This document shows, one piece after another, positions 34,229 to 43,300 of a DNA stretch of 64,000 bases. Numbering within the stretch: position 1 is the first letter of the stretch; every line of letters begins with the position of its first letter. The position numbers were made by a program, and so were the translations under genes. The notes beneath the pieces were generated by a model, which was not told where the DNA came from, ran no database searches, and saw only the letters and a list, made by a program, of their open reading frames with translations. The DNA comes from Frankia alni ACN14a (GTDB lineage: Bacteria > Actinomycetota > Actinomycetes > Frankiales > Frankiaceae), in contig NC_008278.1 of NCBI RefSeq assembly GCF_000058485.1, positions 4,334,962 to 4,398,961 of the forward strand. Direction: 5' to 3'.

Positions 34229-35215
34229 CTACCTGGCGACGGGGCGGCGCAGGCGCGTGGCGAGGCCGGCGGCGCCGAGGGCGGCCACGACCTTGGCGCC
34301 GAGTTCGATCATGCGATCCATGCCCGCGTCGCCGATCGGCGCGTAGGCCAGCGCCGCGAGTTGGTCGGTCCGATCCTCGATCCAGCGCCTGCGGCGGCGA
34401 CCCTCCGCCGTCAGCTCCGGCGTCACCGCCGCCGTCAGCTCCGGCGTCACCGCCGCCGTCAGCTCCGGCGTCACCTCTGGCGTCACCTCTGGCGTCGCGG
34501 CCTCGGTCAGCCAGCCCCGGCGGCGCAGGCTCGCGACCGAGGCGTCCCAGGCCGGTGGGTCCCAGCGCCGGGAGTCGCGCAGCAGCTCGCCGGGCCACCC
34601 CTCGTAGGCGGCGTGGATGACGAGCGCGTCGATGCCGCGCAGCCCCTCGAGGACGAGCCCGGCGATGTGCCCGTCGCCGCGGTGCTCGCGCAGCACCTTG
34701 GCGGCGTGCCAGATCACGAGATGGTCCTCGCGCGGCCACGGCAGCGCCGCGAGCCCGGCGAGCAGCGGACGGCCCTCCCTGTTCGCCGCCGCGGCCTGCC
34801 CGGCCGCGCGCGCGAGCTCGGCCAGCTCACCGAGTTCCGCCGGGTCGATCGGTGCGAGCGCCGCGGCGAGCACCGGCGCGAACGCCGCCTGTTGCGCCGC
34901 GAGGACGGCCTCGGGTGACGCCTTGCGCCACACGGCCGGAATGACGCTCTCGACCAGCCGGGGGTTGACGTTGTAGAAGGTCGCCACCACCACGTCGGCC
35001 GATGCGGGCCCCAGCAGCGCGGCGCGCGTCACCAGATTCACGACGGCGACGTCGTCGAGCCCGAGGTCGAGCCGGTCCAGCGCCGCGTGGACGGCCGGGC
35101 ACAGCACGCCGGCGCCGAACGTGGGCTCGATCGCCAGCAGCGCGGGACGGGTGCGGGCCACATCCACGCCGCCGTCCGCCTCGTGGCCGGTCAGGAGGTT
35201 CCCCTCCGTGGTCAC
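34229..35215 (-). CDS. SCO6745-family protein (HTH-containing)
   Basis: A 328-aa member of an actinobacterial family exemplified by SCO6745. Family-like sequence: LLAIEPTFGAGVLCPAVHAAL, GPASADVVVATFYNVNPRLV and AWDASVASLRRRGWLTE; the last part looks like a winged-helix wing. Function in the family is unresolved. Near the C-terminus the chain TPEVTPEVTPELTAAVTPELTAAV interrupts the domain and is encoded by a 24-bp repeat. GTG 35215 has GAGGAGA seven bases upstream. It is divergent from methyltransferase copy 2 (468-bp gap) and located upstream of the APH-like gene on the same strand (172-bp gap). Confidence 0.75.
   Translation of the reverse strand: MTTEGNLLTGHEADGGVDVARTRPALLAIEPTFGAGVLCPAVHAALDRLDLGLDDVAVVNLVTRAALLGPASADVVVATFYNVNPRLVESVIPAVWRKASPEAVLAAQQAAFAPVLAAALAPIDPAELGELAELARAAGQAAAANREGRPLLAGLAALPWPREDHLVIWHAAKVLREHRGDGHIAGLVLEGLRGIDALVIHAAYEGWPGELLRDSRRWDPPAWDASVASLRRRGWLTEAATPEVTPEVTPELTAAVTPELTAAVTPELTAEGRRRRRWIEDRTDQLAALAYAPIGDAGMDRMIELGAKVVAALGAAGLATRLRRPVAR
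34407..34490 (-). repeat. 24-bp coding repeat, three copies plus two 12-bp units
   Basis: Three 24-bp units begin GCCGTCAGCTCCGG (34407-34430, 34431-34454, 34455-34478) and are followed by GGCGTCACCTCT. They encode the TPEL/TAAV tract of the SCO6745-like protein and keep its frame. Confidence 0.85.
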
Positions 35216-35683
35216 AGTCCGTCTCCTCTCGTCGCGCGGGAGTCCCGCCACAACGGCGACCTGACCCGCCGGGCGCGAAGAACCGACCGAAAGAACGATA
35301 TGGGTACGCGCACCGAGAATCCATCGAGCGGACGGCGAGGTTGTCGGGCTCGATATCGGCGTTCGACGGCCGTACCGGGTCCCGCACAGCCTGCGTATGA
35401 CATCCGTCAGCATGCGGGAGAACAATGTCGGCAGACTATCCGGTCCGCGTGCGAGCCGGGCCGCAGCCAAGCCCGTCCGTGCTACTCGGCAACCCACATA
35501 AAGGTGGTCCGACGTCGGTCATGGTGTTCGCCGGGCGAGGGAAATGATGGTCACGGCGGCACCGTACCACTCCGCGGGCACGCGGTGAACAGCGTTGACC
35601 ATGCCGCAACTCGTGGACCCACCGAAGCCGAGGCGACTAGGGTGATTAGGGCAGGATCGTCCGGCTTTGAGGGGCAGGCTGCG
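35216..35683. other. Divergent intergenic region, 468 bp
   Basis: It separates the SCO6745-like gene (-) from methyltransferase copy 2 (+) and should hold both promoters. A TAGGGT element at 35638-35643, 40 bp before the GTG start, resembles the TAAGGT upstream of copy 1; a matching -35 element (GTGGAC, 35613-35618) is 19 bp away. No gene seen. Confidence 0.45.
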
Positions 35684-36541
35684 GTGACCGAAGCAGGAGC
35701 AGGGAACGCCCCCGGCGGGCAGTGGTGGACGTCCCTGGCCGACGAGCCCCAGCCGGCCGACCTCAGGACGGACGAGGCTCATTCCGCCCGCATGTACGAC
35801 TACTACCTGGGCGGAAAGGACAACTTCCCGGCCGACCGACAGGCCGCGGAGCAGGTGCTGGCCACGTACCCGAACGCCCGTAACGTCGCCCGCCACAACC
35901 GCGCCTTCATGATCCGCGCCACCCGGTTTCTCGTCGGCGACCGTGGGATCCGCCAGTTTCTCGACATCGGGACAGGCATTCCCACCTCGCCGAATCTGCA
36001 CGAGGTCGCCCAGGGGATCGCCCCGGACACCAGGGTCGTCTACGCCGACAACGATCCGATCGTGCTCGCCCACGCCCGCGCCCTGCTGACCAGCAGCCCC
36101 GCCGGCCGCACCGCCTACCTCGACGCCGACCTGCGCGACCCGGCCCTCATTCTCGACTCCCCCGAGCTGACCGAGACCCTCGACCTGACCAGGCCGGTCG
36201 CCCTGTCGCTCATCTCGATCTTCCCGTTCATCCCTGACTCCGACTCCCCGCTCGACATCCTCCGCACGCTGATCGACGCGCTACCGTCGGGCAGCTACCT
36301 GGCCCTCACCCACGCCACCGCCGACTTCGATCCCGCCTTCGAGGCGTCGGCGTCGGCGTACCGCAGTCGCCGCATCCCCAACCAGCTCCGCAGCCGCGCC
36401 GAGGTGGAGCGCCTGTTCCTCGACCTGGAACTGCTCTCCCCCGGCGTCGACCTCGTCCACCGCTGGCTCCCGGACCCCGCCCACGCCGGTCTCGCCGACG
36501 CCGACGTCAGCGTGTACGGCGGCATCGCTCTCAAGGCGTGA
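35684..36541 (+). CDS. DUF574/Methyltransf_19 family SAM-dependent methyltransferase (copy 2)
   Basis: A 285-aa predicted methyltransferase, the same length as the copy at 5842-6699 and sharing ARMYDYYLGGKDNFPADR (36-53) and FLDIGTGIPTSPNLHEVAQ (92-110). The acidic ribose ligand is in VYADNDP. The N-terminus differs (VTEAGAGNAPGG) and the C-terminal half diverges moderately, so the copies are old paralogues rather than a recent duplication. GTG 35684 is preceded by GAGGGG; longer upstream extensions have no family homology. Substrate unknown. It is a monocistronic gene between two intergenic regions. Confidence 0.88.
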   Translation: MTEAGAGNAPGGQWWTSLADEPQPADLRTDEAHSARMYDYYLGGKDNFPADRQAAEQVLATYPNARNVARHNRAFMIRATRFLVGDRGIRQFLDIGTGIPTSPNLHEVAQGIAPDTRVVYADNDPIVLAHARALLTSSPAGRTAYLDADLRDPALILDSPELTETLDLTRPVALSLISIFPFIPDSDSPLDILRTLIDALPSGSYLALTHATADFDPAFEASASAYRSRRIPNQLRSRAEVERLFLDLELLSPGVDLVHRWLPDPAHAGLADADVSVYGGIALKA

Positions 36542-36904
36542 CCCGCGGGCGGTGAGCGCGGTCCGCACCGGCGGGCCGGCTCACCGGACCGACGCATGGC
36601 GACATTGTGACGATTTGGACGGTATAGAGGCGCTTTCCGCCTGTTCGAGAACGGCTCCCCCTGCCGTTGTTTCTCGCGTCCCGCGAAGGCGCCGGCACCC
36701 GAATATGCCAGCCCGTCATTAGCCACGGAGGCGGGCCTCGGTAATGTTGCCGCACTGATCAGGACCACGGCATCGATCAGTACACAATCGAGTGCACGGA
36801 CGCCGAATCCGCCTCGCCGGCGCCAGGCCCATGTCTCCGGCGGATGTGCCGTGCCGCCACCCGATTGGCGCGTCCGCGCGCCCACGTCCGTACCAGGGAG
36901 TCCC
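36542..36904. other. Intergenic region before the substrate-binding protein, 363 bp
   Basis: It contains a small hairpin TCGCG-TCC-CGCGA (36674-36686) and an inverted repeat CTGATC/GATCAG with a 14-bp spacer (36755-36780), which could be an operator for the downstream lipoprotein gene. No coding sequence is supported. Confidence 0.4.
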
Positions 36905-38125
36905 ATGTTCACGTGCCGCCATTCCAGAGCTCTGGCGGTAAGCGCCATGTTACTTCTGGTGGTCGCGGGTGCCGGCGGATGTTCTACCTCCGGCGTGGCC
37001 TCGGCGTCCACCTGCGACACCCCGGGAGTGACGGCCGACCACATCAATCTCGGCGTCCTCTATCCCGACACGGGAGCGGTCGCGAGCGCCTTCGGCGCCG
37101 TCCGCTCCGGAATCGACGCCCGTCTGGGCGTGGCGAATGCCACCGGCGGCGTCCACGGCCGCACCATCGGTTACACCTGGCGGGACGACCAGGGCGCGGC
37201 GGCCACGAACGAGACCGCCGCCCGGGATCTCGTCGACGGCCAGCATGTCTTCGGCATCATCGAGGCGACCCTCGCCGCGAGCGGCAGTGCCCAGTACCTG
37301 GCGGACCGGGATGTTCCGGTCACCGGCCTGGCGGCCGAGCAGGTCTGGTCGAAGTACGCGAACATGTTCGCCTTCTCCTACGTCAGCGCCGCGCCCACGG
37401 ACACCTACGGGCAGTTCGTGCGGTCCCAGGGGGGCACCCGAGCGGTCGTCGTGCAGACCGCACTGTCGACCGGCGTCTCGGACGCGGCGGCGCGCTACGG
37501 GCGCAGCGTGGACGCCGCCGGTGTGCCGGTGCTCGACACGCTGAACTACACCCCGGGCGCGGACAACCCGCAGTCGGTCGCCCAGCGGATCGCCGCCCTC
37601 GATCCGGACACCATCATCAGCGTGATCCAGCCGGACGCTCTCGTCGCGGTCCTCGACGCGCTGCGCGCCGCGGGCCGAAACCCGAAGGTCGTCCTGTCGG
37701 CGAGCGGCTACGACCGGCGGTTGCTACGCACCTTCGGCCCCCGCATCGCGGGACTCACCGTTCCCGTCTTCTACCGGCCCTTCGAATCCGGCGGCCCGGC
37801 GATCGCCGCCTACACGGCGGCGATGACGCGCTACTCACCCCAGATCAGCCAGCCGGAGCAGGACATCGCCGTGACCTCCTACATCGAGGCGGACATGTTC
37901 ATCCGCGGCCTGGAGCTCGCCGGCGACTGCCCCACCCGAGAGGGCTTCATCACCGCGCTGCGAGCCGTGACGCGCTACGACGCGGGCGGCCTGATCAGTC
38001 CGATCAACATCAGGACCGGCCTCGGCAAACCGACCACCTGCTACTCCTTCGTCCAGGCCAACGCGAGGGGCACCGCGTTCGACGTGGTGGCACCGGATCT
38101 GTGCGGCAAGGAGCTCACCTCCTGA
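36905..38125 (+). CDS. ABC transporter substrate-binding lipoprotein (Peripla_BP_6, amino-acid type)
   Basis: A 406-aa type 1 binding protein. A signal peptide with lipobox AGAGGC (Cys26) anchors it outside the membrane. The mature chain has GVTADHINLGVLYPDTGAVAS, ANATGGVHGRTI and DDQGAAATNETAARDLVD in separate elements, typical of the branched-chain amino acid/amide family. No permease or ATPase genes are nearby, so it is an orphan, perhaps serving a distant transporter or acting as a sensor. AGGGAG precedes ATG 36905. It converges with the FkbH-like gene across a 41-bp gap and probably marks the border of the polyketide cluster. Confidence 0.9.
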   Translation: MFTCRHSRALAVSAMLLLVVAGAGGCSTSGVASASTCDTPGVTADHINLGVLYPDTGAVASAFGAVRSGIDARLGVANATGGVHGRTIGYTWRDDQGAAATNETAARDLVDGQHVFGIIEATLAASGSAQYLADRDVPVTGLAAEQVWSKYANMFAFSYVSAAPTDTYGQFVRSQGGTRAVVVQTALSTGVSDAAARYGRSVDAAGVPVLDTLNYTPGADNPQSVAQRIAALDPDTIISVIQPDALVAVLDALRAAGRNPKVVLSASGYDRRLLRTFGPRIAGLTVPVFYRPFESGGPAIAAYTAAMTRYSPQISQPEQDIAVTSYIEADMFIRGLELAGDCPTREGFITALRAVTRYDAGGLISPINIRTGLGKPTTCYSFVQANARGTAFDVVAPDLCGKELTS

Positions 38126-38166
38126 AGCCCCGACGCACCCGGTCCTCACAGGAACGCTCCGAAACA

Positions 38167-40053
38167 CTACTGAGAGTCGGGAACGATGTCGCTGCCGACG
38201 GTCAACGACAGGTGCACCGGCACCGGCACGATGTCGACGAGGCTGTGGCGATAGCTCGTCAGCCCCTCGGAAGCGGTCTCGACGGCGAATCCGTAATGCG
38301 GGTAGAGGTCCGCGACCTTGCCGTTCTTGGCAGTCCGGCGATACTCGCCGTGGACGGCGCCGTGGCCGGCCTCCCGGGCCGCCCGCAGGACCGCGCCCAG
38401 GCAGGCCTGTTCGATGCCGCGGGCGAACACCCGGCAGCTGAGCAGGAAGTTCTCGATGTGCAGCCCATCGGGGCGAGCCCGCACGAACAGCGCCCCGACC
38501 GTCCCGTTGCTGCCGAAGCGGTCGGCGGCGACGATCGAGAGCACCCGCGCGGCCGGATCCGCCGCGAAGGCCCGCACGTCGGACTGCGACCGGCGCTCGG
38601 TGGTGAGGTTGAACTGGTTGGTCCGCAGGGTGAGCTGGGACAGCCGGGCCAGATCGGCCTCACCGGCCCGTTCCAGCACCACCGAGACCCCGAGACGGTT
38701 GAGGAACTCCTCCGCCGAGCCCGCGGCCGACAGGAACTCCGTGCGCGCCGACTCCTCGTGGTAGAGCCGGGTGCGGGCCCGATCCTCCACGGTCAGCTCG
38801 GTCGTGACGAACCAGCCGTCGGCGAGCAGCCGCTCGCCGTGCAGCGCGGGCTCCCCGTCCAGACCGATCACGGACACCTCCGGCAGCTCGGCGGCGACCG
38901 CGGCGCACTCGGCCTGGCTGTCGTCGACGAACACGACGCTGTCGAGCCCGACGTTGAGATCCCGGGCCAGGTCCCGCAGGTTGCCCGGCTTCGGCGCCCA
39001 GTTCGCGATCACGCGGACGAAGTCCTCCTCGCGCAGAACCATGCCGGGATGCTCGCGCAGCGCGGCCAGCACCGTGTCCTGGTCGTTCTTGCTCACCGCG
39101 GCCAGCAACACTCCCTGTGACTGGAGCTGGCGGACCAGCCGCTGGAACCGGGCGAACGCCTCCCCGCGGTAACCGGTGCCGACCTCGACGCCCTCGACCC
39201 CGTCATCACCGAGAACGCCGCCCCACAGCGTCTCGTCGAGGTCGACTGCGAGCACCTTCCTGGTCCGTCCCCCGCGCGCGCGGACCAGATCGCTCACCTC
39301 CCGGGCGTAGGCCGCGAGCAGGGCGTCGGAGAGGTGCGCTCGGGCGTAGGCCTCGAAGCGGGGTTCGACGACGGCCACCCCCGACGCCACGATCGGGTCG
39401 AGGTCGAGCACCGTCACCGGCCCGGCCGCCGCGCCCAGGCCCAGCAGCTGCGCGTTCGCCGAGCGCCAGGCCGCGCCGAGCCGCGCCCGGGCCGGATGGT
39501 CGAGCAGCTGCGCCGACCAGTACCTGGGCAGCGGCACGGTGTTGAGCACCAGCACCCCGGAGCCGCTCGCGCGGTAGCGCTCGACCAGCCCGGTCCACAA
39601 CGCCAGTTTCTCGGTCAGCACCCGTTCGACGTCGTCCACCGTGAACGGCACGGCCACCTCGTCGAAGACGGCCGCCTGGTCCAGAACGCACAGGACGATG
39701 TCGGGCTGCTCGGCGTAGAGCGCGCTGGCCGGATCGCCCAGCTCGAAGACGTAGCTGTCGAAGTCGGCGACCCGTATCCGAGGCACCAGGCCGTGCCGGG
39801 CGAGCTGGCCGGCGAGCGCGGTCTGCAGGAGGTTCACCGTCCCATGGCCGGTGATCGTCACGGTGACGGCGGGAAGGTCGGGATGGATCCGGCGGACGGC
39901 GTCGGGGTCCACACCGGCCACCAGCCGCGCGGCGGCCAGCGCATCCGGCCCGGTGACGGCCCCGAGCAGCGGGCCGAGCGCCGGGTACCGGTCGGCCAGC
40001 AGGCCCGCTCGGTGCAGGGAGCGCACCTCGGCGAGCGCCTCGGCACTGTTCAT
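38167..40053 (-). CDS. FkbH-like glyceryl transferase/phosphatase (HAD-IIIC)
   Basis: A 628-aa FkbH-family protein. The N-terminal region (1-255) is a SGNH-like domain with YVFELGDP and VLVLNTVPLPRYWS; the HAD phosphatase domain (265-400) carries motif I DLDETLWGGVLGDDG (nucleophile Asp about 270), motif II SKND and motif IV FVDDSQAECA; the C-terminal part (440-590) is GNAT-like with LTLRTNQFNLTT. Family role: dephosphorylates 1,3-bisphosphoglycerate and loads the glyceryl unit on an acyl carrier protein, the C3 source for tetronates or methoxymalonyl units. ATG 40053 is 75 bp downstream of the last PKS gene. No fkbG/I/J/K-type gene is present, favouring the tetronate role. Confidence 0.9.
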   Translation of the reverse strand: MNSAEALAEVRSLHRAGLLADRYPALGPLLGAVTGPDALAAARLVAGVDPDAVRRIHPDLPAVTVTITGHGTVNLLQTALAGQLARHGLVPRIRVADFDSYVFELGDPASALYAEQPDIVLCVLDQAAVFDEVAVPFTVDDVERVLTEKLALWTGLVERYRASGSGVLVLNTVPLPRYWSAQLLDHPARARLGAAWRSANAQLLGLGAAAGPVTVLDLDPIVASGVAVVEPRFEAYARAHLSDALLAAYAREVSDLVRARGGRTRKVLAVDLDETLWGGVLGDDGVEGVEVGTGYRGEAFARFQRLVRQLQSQGVLLAAVSKNDQDTVLAALREHPGMVLREEDFVRVIANWAPKPGNLRDLARDLNVGLDSVVFVDDSQAECAAVAAELPEVSVIGLDGEPALHGERLLADGWFVTTELTVEDRARTRLYHEESARTEFLSAAGSAEEFLNRLGVSVVLERAGEADLARLSQLTLRTNQFNLTTERRSQSDVRAFAADPAARVLSIVAADRFGSNGTVGALFVRARPDGLHIENFLLSCRVFARGIEQACLGAVLRAAREAGHGAVHGEYRRTAKNGKVADLYPHYGFAVETASEGLTSYRHSLVDIVPVPVHLSLTVGSDIVPDSQ

Positions 40054-40128
40054 CGTCCTCGTCCTCTCACGGATCGTCTGGAGATCGGCGGGGCCGCCGG
40101 GCCGGCGGGGCCGGCGGGCTGGTCTTGC

Positions 40129-43100
40129 TCAGGTCGCGAGCCCGCGCAGGCACGACACGAGCCCGACCGAGGTGTGGTGCTCGAAGACCGCGCTGGGCGC
40201 CAGGTCCAGCCCGGTGAGCCGGCGGATCCGGCCGGCGATCTCCAGCGCGGTGAACGAGGTGACCCCGATCTCGGTCAGGTCGTCGTCGGGATCGACCGAC
40301 CCGGCGTCTCCCCCGAGCGCGTCGGCGACCGACTCGATGACCGTCCGGAGCAGGATCTCGTGGTGTTCGTGCTCGGGCACCCCGGCCAGCACGGAGACCA
40401 CCGGCTCCGCATCCAGCGCCGACTCGGCAGGGGGTGGCGGCTCCTCGGGTACCGGCGACTCGGCGGATCCCGCCGCGGGCCGGGCGGCCACGAACCAGTA
40501 GTGCTCGTGCTGGAAGGGATACGTCGGCACCGCGGCCGGGTCGGCGAACGGCCCCGGGCCCAGCACCGCGGCCCAGTCGACCGCCACTCCGCGGCCGTGC
40601 AGCGCGGCCGCCGCGGCCAGCGCGGAGCGGGCCTGGGAGTCCGGGTGGCGGATGAGCGGGGTGAGCGCGACGGCGTCCGGCTCGTCCGCCAGGCAGTCGC
40701 CGAGCATCCCGGTCATCGTCGGGTCCGGGCCGATCTCCAGGAACGTGTCGACGCCGAGCTCGCGCAGCGCCCGGACGCCGTCGTGGAAACGGACCGTCCC
40801 GCGTACCTGCTCCGCCCAGTACCCGGGATCGGCGAGCTCACCGGCGGCGGCGACCCGTCCGTCACGGTTGGACACCACCGGGACGCTCGGCTGCCCGACC
40901 CGCAGCCCGCCGGCGAAGTCCATCAGCGCCGGCAGCGCCGCGTCCATGTGGGCGGAGTGGAAGGCATGACTGACCTTCAACGCCTTGGTCCGTAGCCCCT
41001 GCGAGCGCCACCGGGCCGCGAGCCGGCGCAGCGCGTCGGCGTCACCGGAGACCACGGTGGACCGCGGGCCGTTCACGGCGGCGACCGACACCGTCCCGGC
41101 CAGCTCGGCCAGGGCGGGACGCACCTCGTCCACCGGCGCACGCACCGCGAGCATGGCGCCACCGCCCGGGGCGGCCTGCATCGCGTTGGCCCTGGCCACC
41201 ACGAGGCTCGCGACGTCGGTCAACGACAGCGCCCCGGCGACATGGGCCGCGCTGAGCTCACCGATCGAGTGCCCCAGCACGGCGGTCGGGGTGATGCCCC
41301 AGCTCCGCACGAGCCCGGCCATCGCGACGTGGGTGGCCAGCAGGGCCGGCTGGGTGAACTCGGTGCGGTGCAGCAGCCCCGCCGCCGACCCGGCCTCGGC
41401 GAAGACGACCTCCCGCAGGGACGGGCCCCCGCCGTGCTCCCGCCGGGCGTCGTCGACCGCGGCGCAGACGGCGTCGAACGCCGCCGCGTAGACCTCGGAC
41501 CGCCGGTACAGCTCCCGGCCCATCCCCTCACGCTGCGTTCCCTGGCCGCTGAACACCAGCGCCACGCTCGGCGCGGGCAGGGCGCGGGTCACCGGCGCGG
41601 CGCCGGCGAGCGCGCCGAGCTCACGGTCCAGCGCGGCGGCGTCCGCACCCGTCGCACCGGCCCGGAAGCGGAACTGGGAACGCCGGATGGCCAGCGTCCG
41701 CGCGACCGCGGCCAGATCGGTGTCCGTGGGCGCGTCGCGCAGAAACGCCCGCAGCCGGCCGGCCTGGGCCCGCACCGCGCCCGGCGTCCTGCCGGAGACG
41801 ACCCAGGTCACCGCCGTAGGCGGCGCGCCGCCCGGCCCCGGTTCACCCCGCGCCGGTCCGGCTGGGGCCGGTTCGGCTGGGGCCGGTTCGGCTGGGGCCG
41901 GTTCCGGGGGCGGGGCCTGCTCCAGGATGAGATGCGCGTTGGTGCCGCTGATCCCGAACGACGACACCCCTGCCCGGTACGGCCGGCCGAGCGCCGGCCA
42001 GGTCCGGGGTACGGCCAGGACCTCGACCGCACCGGTGGACCAGTCGACGAACTCGTTGAGCTCGGCGGCGTGCAGGGTCGGCGGCAGGACTCCGTGCCTG
42101 AAGGCCTCCAGGATCTTGATCACCCCGGCCACCCCGGCCGCGGCCTGGGTGTGCCCGATGTTCGACTTCACCGAGCCGAGGTACAGCGGGTGCTGCCGGT
42201 CCGGGTGCGCGCCGTAGGTGGCCAGCAGCGCGCCGGCCTCGATCGGATCGCCCAGCGCCGTGCCGGTCCCGTGCGCCTCGACGGCGTCGACGGCGTCCGC
42301 GCCCAGCCCGGCACCGCGCAGCGCGGCCTCGATGACCTTGCGCTGGGCGGTGCCGTTCGGTGCGGTCAGCCCGTTGCTGGCGCCGTCGGAGTTCACCGCG
42401 GAACCCCGCAGCACCGCCAGGACCGGATGGCCGTGTCGGCGCGCGTCGGAGAGTCGTTCCAGGACCACGATGCCCACGCCCTCGCCGAAGCCGGTGCCGT
42501 CGGCACCCTTGCCGAACGCCTTGCACCGCCCGTCGGCGGCGAGCCCGCGCTGGTGCGCGAACTCGACGAACACCCGCGGTGTCGCCATCACGGTCGCGCC
42601 GCCGGCCAGCGCCAGGTCGCACTCCCCGTGGCGCAGCGACTCCGCGGCGAGGTGCATCGCGACCAGCGACGAGGAGCATGCCGTGTCCAGCGTGAGGGCC
42701 GGGCCCTCGAAGCCGAAGGTGTAGGCGAGCCGCCCCGAGGCGATGCTCGCCGCGTTGCCGGTCATGAAGTAGCCGTCGAGCCCGGCCGGGCTCGCGCCCA
42801 GCGGCGGCGCGTACTCCTGGTAGATCAGGCCGGCGAACACACCGGTCCGGCTGCCCCGTAGCTCGCCGGGCACCAGCCCCGCGCGTTCGAGGGCCTGCCA
42901 CGCGGTCTCCAGCAGCACTCGCTGCTGTGGGTCCATCGCGAGGGCCTCCTTGGCGCCGACGCCGAAGAAGGCGGCGTCGAACCCGGCGGCGTCCGCGAGG
43001 AAGCCGCCGACCTCGGGGTAGTCCCCGTCGGCGGCCCAGCCGCGGTCGCGCGGGAACTCGGCGATCGCGTCGGTTCCCTCGGAGACCACCCGCCAGAGGT

Positions 43101-43254
43101 CCTCGGGTGTCTGGATCCCGCCGGGGAAGCGGCAGGCCGCGGACACGATCGCCACCGGTTCCGGGGTGCGCAGCTCGGTGAGCTCGCCCTTCACCCGGAC
43201 CAGCTCCGCGGTCGTCCACTGCAGGTAGTCGATCAGTTTCTGCTCGTCGGTCAC
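40129..43254 (-). CDS. Modular polyketide synthase, KS-AT-ACP (terminal module)
   Basis: A 1041-aa single module. Residues 1-28 are a coiled-coil N-terminal docking domain ([18 protein letters not shown]). KS at 31-443 with DTACSSS (Cys about 191), EAHGTGT and [10 protein letters not shown] at 565-878 with GHSIGE and HAFH, which predict malonyl-CoA. ACP at 968-1038 with a modified phosphopantetheine motif, [11 protein letters not shown]. No KR, DH, ER or thioesterase domain, so the product is a beta-keto thioester that must be released by other proteins. It lies 46 bp downstream of the two-module PKS gene and 75 bp upstream of the FkbH-like gene. Start ATG 43254. Confidence 0.95.
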   Translation of the reverse strand: MTDEQKLIDYLQWTTAELVRVKGELTELRTPEPVAIVSAACRFPGGIQTPEDLWRVVSEGTDAIAEFPRDRGWAADGDYPEVGGFLADAAGFDAAFFGVGAKEALAMDPQQRVLLETAWQALERAGLVPGELRGSRTGVFAGLIYQEYAPPLGASPAGLDGYFMTGNAASIASGRLAYTFGFEGPALTLDTACSSSLVAMHLAAESLRHGECDLALAGGATVMATPRVFVEFAHQRGLAADGRCKAFGKGADGTGFGEGVGIVVLERLSDARRHGHPVLAVLRGSAVNSDGASNGLTAPNGTAQRKVIEAALRGAGLGADAVDAVEAHGTGTALGDPIEAGALLATYGAHPDRQHPLYLGSVKSNIGHTQAAAGVAGVIKILEAFRHGVLPPTLHAAELNEFVDWSTGAVEVLAVPRTWPALGRPYRAGVSSFGISGTNAHLILEQAPPPEPAPAEPAPAEPAPAGPARGEPGPGGAPPTAVTWVVSGRTPGAVRAQAGRLRAFLRDAPTDTDLAAVARTLAIRRSQFRFRAGATGADAAALDRELGALAGAAPVTRALPAPSVALVFSGQGTQREGMGRELYRRSEVYAAAFDAVCAAVDDARREHGGGPSLREVVFAEAGSAAGLLHRTEFTQPALLATHVAMAGLVRSWGITPTAVLGHSIGELSAAHVAGALSLTDVASLVVARANAMQAAPGGGAMLAVRAPVDEVRPALAELAGTVSVAAVNGPRSTVVSGDADALRRLAARWRSQGLRTKALKVSHAFHSAHMDAALPALMDFAGGLRVGQPSVPVVSNRDGRVAAAGELADPGYWAEQVRGTVRFHDGVRALRELGVDTFLEIGPDPTMTGMLGDCLADEPDAVALTPLIRHPDSQARSALAAAAALHGRGVAVDWAAVLGPGPFADPAAVPTYPFQHEHYWFVAARPAAGSAESPVPEEPPPPAESALDAEPVVSVLAGVPEHEHHEILLRTVIESVADALGGDAGSVDPDDDLTEIGVTSFTALEIAGRIRRLTGLDLAPSAVFEHHTSVGLVSCLRGLAT

Positions 43255-43300
43255 GTCAGGTCACCTCCACGTCGGTCGTCCGGCGGCGGGCGGCACGGCG

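Noticed and set aside
36905-38125. Substrate-binding protein as part of the polyketide cluster
   Set aside because: It converges on the FkbH gene, belongs to the amino-acid type and has no transporter partners; more likely a boundary gene.
36844-39120. Plus-strand open frame of 758 codons
   Set aside because: It combines an off-frame reading of the substrate-binding protein with antisense FkbH sequence.
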